Origin: Pseudomonadota bacterium
GTDB lineage: Bacteria > Pseudomonadota > Gammaproteobacteria > Acidithiobacillales > Acidithiobacillaceae
NCBI GenBank assembly: GCA_021821885.1
Contig: JAKARO010000006.1
Coordinates: 1 to 64,000 of the forward strand
Length of the DNA stretch: 64,000 nucleotides
Direction: 5' to 3'
The notes beneath the pieces were generated by a model that ran no database searches, had not been told where the DNA came from, and saw only the letters and a list, made by a program, of their open reading frames with translations. The stretch's first letter is position 1. Each line of letters begins with the position of its first letter. The position numbers and the translations under genes are program-made. Of this stretch, positions 58,742-64,000 are shown piece by piece.

Positions 58742-60271
58742 TTAATGGCCTCCTTGCGCAGGATGCAGAAGATAGGTCCAGGTATCGGTTAATGCCTGGC
58801 CGTGAAGGCTGAGATAGCAGCGTAAATTGCTGGGAGTATTCCCTAGGGGCTGGACCCGGGCGATCACCCGCCAACAATGCCGTCCGGCATCCCACTCCAG
58901 CTTGCTGGACAGTACACGGGCCCCGTTGGCAGCTGTGAAATGCGCTGCAACCGGCATTTCACCGGGCAGACGGGTCAGTGCGCCGCCGCGGAAATCGATC
59001 ACAACCGTACGGATGCCGGGATTGTGCGTATCGTGCCCAAGAAAAGTAGCCTGGGGATGCCCAAAGGGTACCAGGTGCGAATTGTCCAGAAAGAAGCGGA
59101 CCGTGTAACTGAAATGGTAAGCGGTGCGGGGCTTGGGGGCATGGTCTGGAACCCAGAACGCCACGATGTTGTCCATGTTGGGATTATTGGTAGGCAACTC
59201 AACCAGCTGGACCTGCCCCTTGCCCCAGTCTCCGTCGGGCTGGACCCAGACGCTGGTCCGCTTCTGGTATTGGGTAGTGATACCCTGGTAGGCGGAAAAA
59301 TGGCGGTTCTGCTGGATCAGTCCAAAACCTTCAGGGTGGTCCATTTCATAGGTGGTCGTCTGGGTATAGAGCGGATTATCCAGAGGGCGGGTAATCCATT
59401 CGCCGTTGCCGTTCGCCATGACCAGATCACTGGAATCGTGCTGGGCCGGATGCCAGTCGCCGGCAACCACTCCGCGGCCCTGTCCATGCCAGAACATGCT
59501 GGTCAGGGGGGCCAGTTCCAGCACCTGGACCGGCTTGCGCAGAAAAATTGTGGCCCGGACGTGGACCGCAGTACTTTTTCCCGGAACAATGTCAAATCGG
59601 TAGGCACCAGTCACCGCGGAACTATCCATGAGGGCATATACCTTCATGCTGTTTTTTCCCGGGCCCGGTTTCTCCAGCCATACATGCCGGAAATAGGGAA
59701 AGATTTCGCCAGACGGCTGGGCCGTATTGATCCCGATCCCGCGCGCGGACGTACCATAAATTCCTCCCTGTCCCACGGCACGAAAGTAGGTGCCACCAAG
59801 AAAGGAAATAAATTCATTGTGGTGTGGCGGGTTATCCAGGGGATAAAGCAGACGGAATCCGGCGTAGCCGAGATTCTTGGGAAGCCCCTGCGGATGCAGG
59901 CTGCCAAACGTAAAATTCTGGAGACGGAAGAGGACCGGACGCACCTTGCTATCCACAATCTCAGAAATTTTCTCGGGCCGAGGGAAAAACCGGCCCGGCA
60001 GATAGAACTGGACCCGAAAATTCCCGCGACTCGTGGACCAGTAGGGATTCACGTCCTGAATCTCACCATATTGCGCTGGACCCAGGTGTTTCAGGAATGC
60101 GGGGATACGGGGCATCCTTGCATCATAGGGTTCCCGCGCCAAATGGCCTGCCCTTTTCTCCAGCGCAGAAAAATGGAAGGTCTCGGCAGGTGCCTGGACA
60201 AACCCAGACAGGGCCATGGCTGCGGCAGTGATGGCCACACGGTAACGGAAATTTGGCGGAAATTTTTTCAT
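58742..60271 (-). CDS. opgG: Glucan biosynthesis periplasmic protein OpgG
   Basis: 509 aa from ATG 60271; signal peptide; ETFHFSALEKRAGHLAREPYDAR; GTYFRAVGQGGIYGTSARGIGINTAQPSGEIFPYFRHVWLEKP. Confidence 0.95.
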   Translation of the reverse strand: MKKFPPNFRYRVAITAAAMALSGFVQAPAETFHFSALEKRAGHLAREPYDARMPRIPAFLKHLGPAQYGEIQDVNPYWSTSRGNFRVQFYLPGRFFPRPEKISEIVDSKVRPVLFRLQNFTFGSLHPQGLPKNLGYAGFRLLYPLDNPPHHNEFISFLGGTYFRAVGQGGIYGTSARGIGINTAQPSGEIFPYFRHVWLEKPGPGKNSMKVYALMDSSAVTGAYRFDIVPGKSTAVHVRATIFLRKPVQVLELAPLTSMFWHGQGRGVVAGDWHPAQHDSSDLVMANGNGEWITRPLDNPLYTQTTTYEMDHPEGFGLIQQNRHFSAYQGITTQYQKRTSVWVQPDGDWGKGQVQLVELPTNNPNMDNIVAFWVPDHAPKPRTAYHFSYTVRFFLDNSHLVPFGHPQATFLGHDTHNPGIRTVVIDFRGGALTRLPGEMPVAAHFTAANGARVLSSKLEWDAGRHCWRVIARVQPLGNTPSNLRCYLSLHGQALTDTWTYLLHPAQGGH

Positions 60272-60632
60272 GCCTACCAAAAAGCAAAAGATGTGCCAAA
60301 ATCCAACTAGCTGTTTTTGTTTTATTTATTTGTATTTATGCCGAAAGGCTGTCGCTACTCCCCGACGCAGGCAGGGACTTTTTGGGAAGAGAGGTCGCCG
60401 GGATCCCTCTTCCTGGATACAGTTATGGAAGAAATTCCACAGGAAAAGCTAATCTTTTCATATTGCTTAACAGCCGGTAATTTTTTGCCGGGTCTAACCC
60501 GGGAGGCGATGTTTTCTTTCTTTCCCGCAGAATCTTCCCCTTCCCTTCTGTCGCCAGTCTGCGACAGAAAAGGGGAATGTGCCGGGAACAGGGACAGAAT
60601 GGGGCAGGATAGCCCCATAGGCATATGGTGGC

Positions 60633-60899
60633 CTAGCCGTTCGCGTCCAGATGGTTTCCGATAATGGAAAGGACTGGAAGCAGCATGATAAACAGCACGA
60701 AAATCAGGGAAAAACTGGAAAGGAGGACCGCAATCCAGAAATCAAACGCCATGAGAAAATAGGCACTCGCACCTATCCAGACCAGAAAGCAGGCCGCCAG
60801 AAGTAGCCAGAACCAGTGCCGGACCCCGGCCAGACGGGGAGCCTGAATAAACGGGTAAATCACCTGCCTGTTCCGGTTTTCTGCGTCTTCCATGGCCAA
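60633..60899 (-). CDS. Small two-TM membrane protein
   Basis: 88 aa; two hydrophobic helices (FWLLLAACFLVWIGASAYFLMAF; WIAVLLSSFSLIFVLFIMLLPVLSII). Confidence 0.65.
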   Translation of the reverse strand: MAMEDAENRNRQVIYPFIQAPRLAGVRHWFWLLLAACFLVWIGASAYFLMAFDFWIAVLLSSFSLIFVLFIMLLPVLSIIGNHLDANG

Positions 60900-60914
60900 T
60901 GCCTCCCAGAATTT

Positions 60915-61646
60915 CTAGTGCGGACCAAAACCCCGGGGTCCCCCAAGGCCACCCGGACCCTGTCCATGACCTCCTGTGCCTGGATGGGGATGGAAGTTTC
61001 CCCCTGGCCTGGGGTACCCAGGCTGCCCCCGGTTTCCGCCCTGCGGGCCATACCGCTGATGCCCATGGCCGTACCCCTGATACCCTTGGCCATATCCCTG
61101 CATGGGGGGATGTCCACCTCCAAACCGGGGCGCGGGACTCACCTCCTGCCGGGGGCCATAACCCTGCATAGGCTGCTGGTAATAGCCGTCCATGCCCTGT
61201 CTGCCTTCTCCAGGGCCCCCGTATCCCGGACCTGGCCGATACCTGCGGTCGGCCCGGAAATGGCGCCAATGGGGATCATGGCGGTAGTGTTCCATATCCC
61301 CCTGAAGTTTCGGCCATTCGCCAGGCCGCCAGCCCTGAAGGGCTGGCGGCGGTACCCCAATGGGGCGCCAGGGTCCGCGGAAATCCGGCCCGGCATACCA
61401 GCGGCCTCCATACAGATAATAGTAACTGGACCCATAGTAAAAAATGGGGTACGAGGAACCGTAGGCGGCATACATGCCGAGTCCTGGCACCCAGAACATG
61501 GAAGGCGGAGCGACCATGGTAGGACCATAAAGCGGAGGATTGCCCAGGTTAAGCTGGATGCTAAAGGGCAGCCCATCATCGGCCCGTGCCACACCACCCA
61601 TTGTCAGCAGCACCGTGAGTGCTGCCAGAAAAGTCTCTTTCGTCAT
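60915..61646 (-). CDS. Secreted Gly/Pro/Tyr-rich low-complexity protein
   Basis: 243 aa; signal peptide MTKETFLAALTVLLTMGGVARA; C-terminal half G/P/Y/Q/H-rich (GYGQGYQGYGHGHQRYGPQGG). Confidence 0.75.
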   Translation of the reverse strand: MTKETFLAALTVLLTMGGVARADDGLPFSIQLNLGNPPLYGPTMVAPPSMFWVPGLGMYAAYGSSYPIFYYGSSYYYLYGGRWYAGPDFRGPWRPIGVPPPALQGWRPGEWPKLQGDMEHYRHDPHWRHFRADRRYRPGPGYGGPGEGRQGMDGYYQQPMQGYGPRQEVSPAPRFGGGHPPMQGYGQGYQGYGHGHQRYGPQGGNRGQPGYPRPGGNFHPHPGTGGHGQGPGGLGGPRGFGPH

Positions 61647-61864
61647 AAGGGTAGTCTCCGCCTCCTGGTACCATGGGAGAGAGAAAAACAGCCACAGCCG
61701 CCTCCCGTTTTCCTGACTTTATGATCCGCCGTACAGGCCAGACCAGTCAACACATTGCAACGCAATGACAAGAAGGAAAAAATGGAAATTCATGTATCTA
61801 CGAAACCAGAATCTGGCAGGGTCCGTCAGAAGGCTCAGTCTGTCACATTCGGGTTCCAGGAATC

Positions 61865-62800
61865 TCAGGGGTGGGCGGCAATATAGACGTCAGCCAGCTC
61901 ACCGGGGTACAGGTGCAGATTTTTAGGAGGGGAAAACCGGAACAGGATGGGAAGCACCCGTACATCCACTTTTTCTGTCCGCTGGTTGGACAGCTCGATT
62001 TTAGGCACCACATAGGGCTGGATCCGGACAAATTTCAGAGGGATGGAGACGCCCGGAGCGCCACGGATGAACATCGTCGCGTCAATCCGGGCAGATACCG
62101 GCAGTCTCGGGACGAGAATTTCATCCAGGTAGGCCTGGACCTCCAGTTCCGGGCTTTTTTCTCCCATAACCACTACCGGATTCATGCCCTGGCTGTAGGT
62201 ACCATAAATTCCCTGGGGAGAGGCATAGGCACCGGCCGCTGTCCCTCCTGCCCTAAGGATAGTTCCGCTGACCGGGGCATCCACCTGGTACAGCGCCAGC
62301 CGGTCCTGGTCTGCCATCAGGGTCCGGACCGCAACCTGAAGATTTTCCCGGGCAATCCGCAGGTTGTCCCTGGCACTGACGACCGTTATGCGGCTCACGG
62401 AACGGGGATCCAGCCGTACTTCCTGCTGGAGAAAATCCAGCTGGTGGCGCTGATAGGCAAGAGATGCCCTGGCCGCGCCGATTCTGGCCCTGTCTTCGGC
62501 CACTACCCCCTTCTCAACGGAATCATCAAGCGCAAACAGTGGGGCTCCCTTTACGACCATCTCGCCATTGTGGACAAATACTTTTGTGACTGTCCCGCCA
62601 ACCTCTGGATAGATGTTGATGTTTTCACCATTCTTCTGTGTGCTCTGGATGATCCCCTCCGCATAGATGCCATCCCGGTAGGGATTCCGGCTGGGAGCCA
62701 GGGGAGCGGCAGCGGCCGGTTTCTGGTGGTAGAGATAGGCACTTACGATCCCGGCCACGATGCCAAGAAAGGCCACGGCAAACAGAAGACGTTTTTTCAT
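61865..62800 (-). CDS. HlyD/MacA-like membrane fusion protein
   Basis: 311 aa; N-terminal TM; biotinyl-lipoyl-like GGTVTKVFVHNGEMVVKGAPLFALDD; VSGTILRAGGTAAGAYASPQGIYG. Confidence 0.87.
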   Translation of the reverse strand: MKKRLLFAVAFLGIVAGIVSAYLYHQKPAAAAPLAPSRNPYRDGIYAEGIIQSTQKNGENINIYPEVGGTVTKVFVHNGEMVVKGAPLFALDDSVEKGVVAEDRARIGAARASLAYQRHQLDFLQQEVRLDPRSVSRITVVSARDNLRIARENLQVAVRTLMADQDRLALYQVDAPVSGTILRAGGTAAGAYASPQGIYGTYSQGMNPVVVMGEKSPELEVQAYLDEILVPRLPVSARIDATMFIRGAPGVSIPLKFVRIQPYVVPKIELSNQRTEKVDVRVLPILFRFSPPKNLHLYPGELADVYIAAHP

Positions 62801-63480
62801 GGGATCTTTTCCTGTTCACCGGTCATCTGGCCATCCTCCATACGAAGGATCCGCGAGGCAAATTCATATATACGTTCATCGTGCGTGACAATGATGATGG
62901 CACGCTGCCCGCTCAGAATATTGTCCCGGACAAAAGTAACAATCTTTTTCCCGGTATCCCCGTCCAGGGATGCGGTCGGCTCGTCAAAAATCAGCAGGTC
63001 CGGAGCTGCTACAATGGCGCGGGCGATAGCCACCCTCTGCTGCTCACCTCCACTAAGCTTCTTCGGGGACAGCCCCTCCCGGCTGGCCAGCCCCACGGCT
63101 TCCAGGGCCAGATGCGCCGCTTCCAGACCCTTTTCCCACCGTTCGCGCCGCAGCACCAAGGGAATGGCCACATTTTCGAGGGCCGACAGACGTGGAAAGA
63201 GGTGGTAGTCCTGAAAAACAAACCCTACCGTCCGCAGGCGAAAATCCGCCAAGGCATTGCTGTCCAGATTCCAGATATCTACACCATTGACCGTCACACT
63301 GCCGGAATCCGGGCGCAGAATCCCGGAAATAATGCTGAGCAGGGTGGTCTTTCCCGAACCGGAGGGGCCAACGATGTAAAGCATCTCGCCGTGGGCAACA
63401 GAAAAGCTCGCGTCGCGTACGGCACAGGTACGCGCGTGCCCCTCCCCAAACCACTTGCTGATATTATGGACTTCAATCAC
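62797..63480 (-). CDS. ABC transporter ATP-binding protein (MacB/LolD-like)
   Basis: 227 aa; Walker [50 protein letters not shown]. Confidence 0.93.
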   Translation of the reverse strand: MIEVHNISKWFGEGHARTCAVRDASFSVAHGEMLYIVGPSGSGKTTLLSIISGILRPDSGSVTVNGVDIWNLDSNALADFRLRTVGFVFQDYHLFPRLSALENVAIPLVLRRERWEKGLEAAHLALEAVGLASREGLSPKKLSGGEQQRVAIARAIVAAPDLLIFDEPTASLDGDTGKKIVTFVRDNILSGQRAIIIVTHDERIYEFASRILRMEDGQMTGEQEKIP

Positions 63481-63482
63481 GG

Positions 63483-64000
63483 TCAGCTCCGGAAAACATC
63501 AAAGGGGTCAATCCTGATAACCCGGCGGATCCCGATATAGCTGGAGATAACAGAGATCACCAGTACCATGGCAAAAGCCAGCAGGAGATTCTGGTAATTG
63601 ATGACGGCGGCATAGTTGGGAATCCTGAGCCGGCTGAAGCCGATCAGTGCAGAGGAAAACAGCACACCCAGGCCATATCCCAGGAATCCTACGACCAGGG
63701 CCTGGAAGACGATCATCCGGATGAGATCACTGCCCCTCGCACCAATAGCCTTGAGTGCGCCAAAACGTTCCAGATTGTCAAGGACAAACATGTAAAATGT
63801 CTCTCCTGCAATCGAAAGGCCGACGATGAAACTGATCAGGGTCATAATCAGAATGTTGATGCCCATGGCAGTCTGGAATTCATAGAACCGGTCGTTACGA
63901 CGGATGAATCCCTGGTTGGTCAGCGCCAGATAGCCCAGTTTCCGGACCTGCTCCTCAATTTCCGGGATATCCTGGCTCCTTTTGGGCTGCACCAGAATAT
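63483..64000 (-). CDS. ABC transporter permease (FtsX/MacB-like), partial at window edge
   Basis: C-terminal FtsX-like domain (SFIVGLSIAGETFYMFVLDNLERFGALKAIGARGSDLIRMIVFQALVVGFLGYGLGVLFSS); reading frame remains open to the window end. Confidence 0.88.
   Translation of the reverse strand, partial: ILVQPKRSQDIPEIEEQVRKLGYLALTNQGFIRRNDRFYEFQTAMGINILIMTLISFIVGLSIAGETFYMFVLDNLERFGALKAIGARGSDLIRMIVFQALVVGFLGYGLGVLFSSALIGFSRLRIPNYAAVINYQNLLLAFAMVLVISVISSYIGIRRVIRIDPFDVFRS

Noticed and set aside
58877-60310. 477-aa plus-strand ORF antisense to opgG
   Set aside because: Shadow ORF; OpgG on the other strand is unambiguous with signal peptide and conserved core.
61871-63208. 445-aa plus-strand ORF antisense to the HlyD/ABC genes
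   Set aside because: Spans two well-supported opposite-strand genes; no motif.

Overview
The window is a continuous, high-GC, gene-dense chromosomal segment from a chemolithoautotrophic proteobacterium. Gene content and order suggest an Acidithiobacillus/Halothiobacillus-like organism, but taxonomy cannot be fixed from the sequence alone. The centrepiece is a minus-strand alpha-carboxysome/CO2-concentrating superlocus (about 17.4-35.9 kb): cbbL-cbbS-csoS2-csoSCA-csoS4A-csoS4B-csoS1 x3-bacterioferritin-like-acRAF-mcdA(parA)-mcdB-like-cbbO-dabB-259 aa membrane protein-dabA-CPII(PII-like)-cbbQ. A divergent cbbR lies upstream. A convergent csoS1D + NUDIX pair sits just beyond the distal end. Flanking regions carry housekeeping genes: tRNA-Ala, D-Ala-D-Ala carboxypeptidase, MFS pump, pseudouridine synthase, hemW, aspartate aminotransferase, purT, gnd/zwf, a redoxin-histidine kinase pair, dusA, peroxiredoxin, ferredoxin, an MsbA-like ABC exporter, moxR/DUF58/TgpA, the glycine cleavage system, moaD/moaE, yajQ, sohB, opgGH, and an HlyD/ABC exporter running off the right edge. 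The most notable observations are: (1) an in-frame A_AAA_AAC heptamer in csoS2 followed 6 codons later by a -1 frame stop; (2) a stand-alone EncFtn-like ferritin with no visible encapsulin or cargo peptide; (3) an uncharacterised membrane protein inside the DAB genes; (4) csoS1 paralogues sharing long perfectly identical nucleotide tracts; (5) an OpgH apparently split into two translationally coupled genes; (6) several strong unexplained inverted repeats in intergenic DNA. All calls come from reading the sequence and recalled family knowledge; no database search was run.
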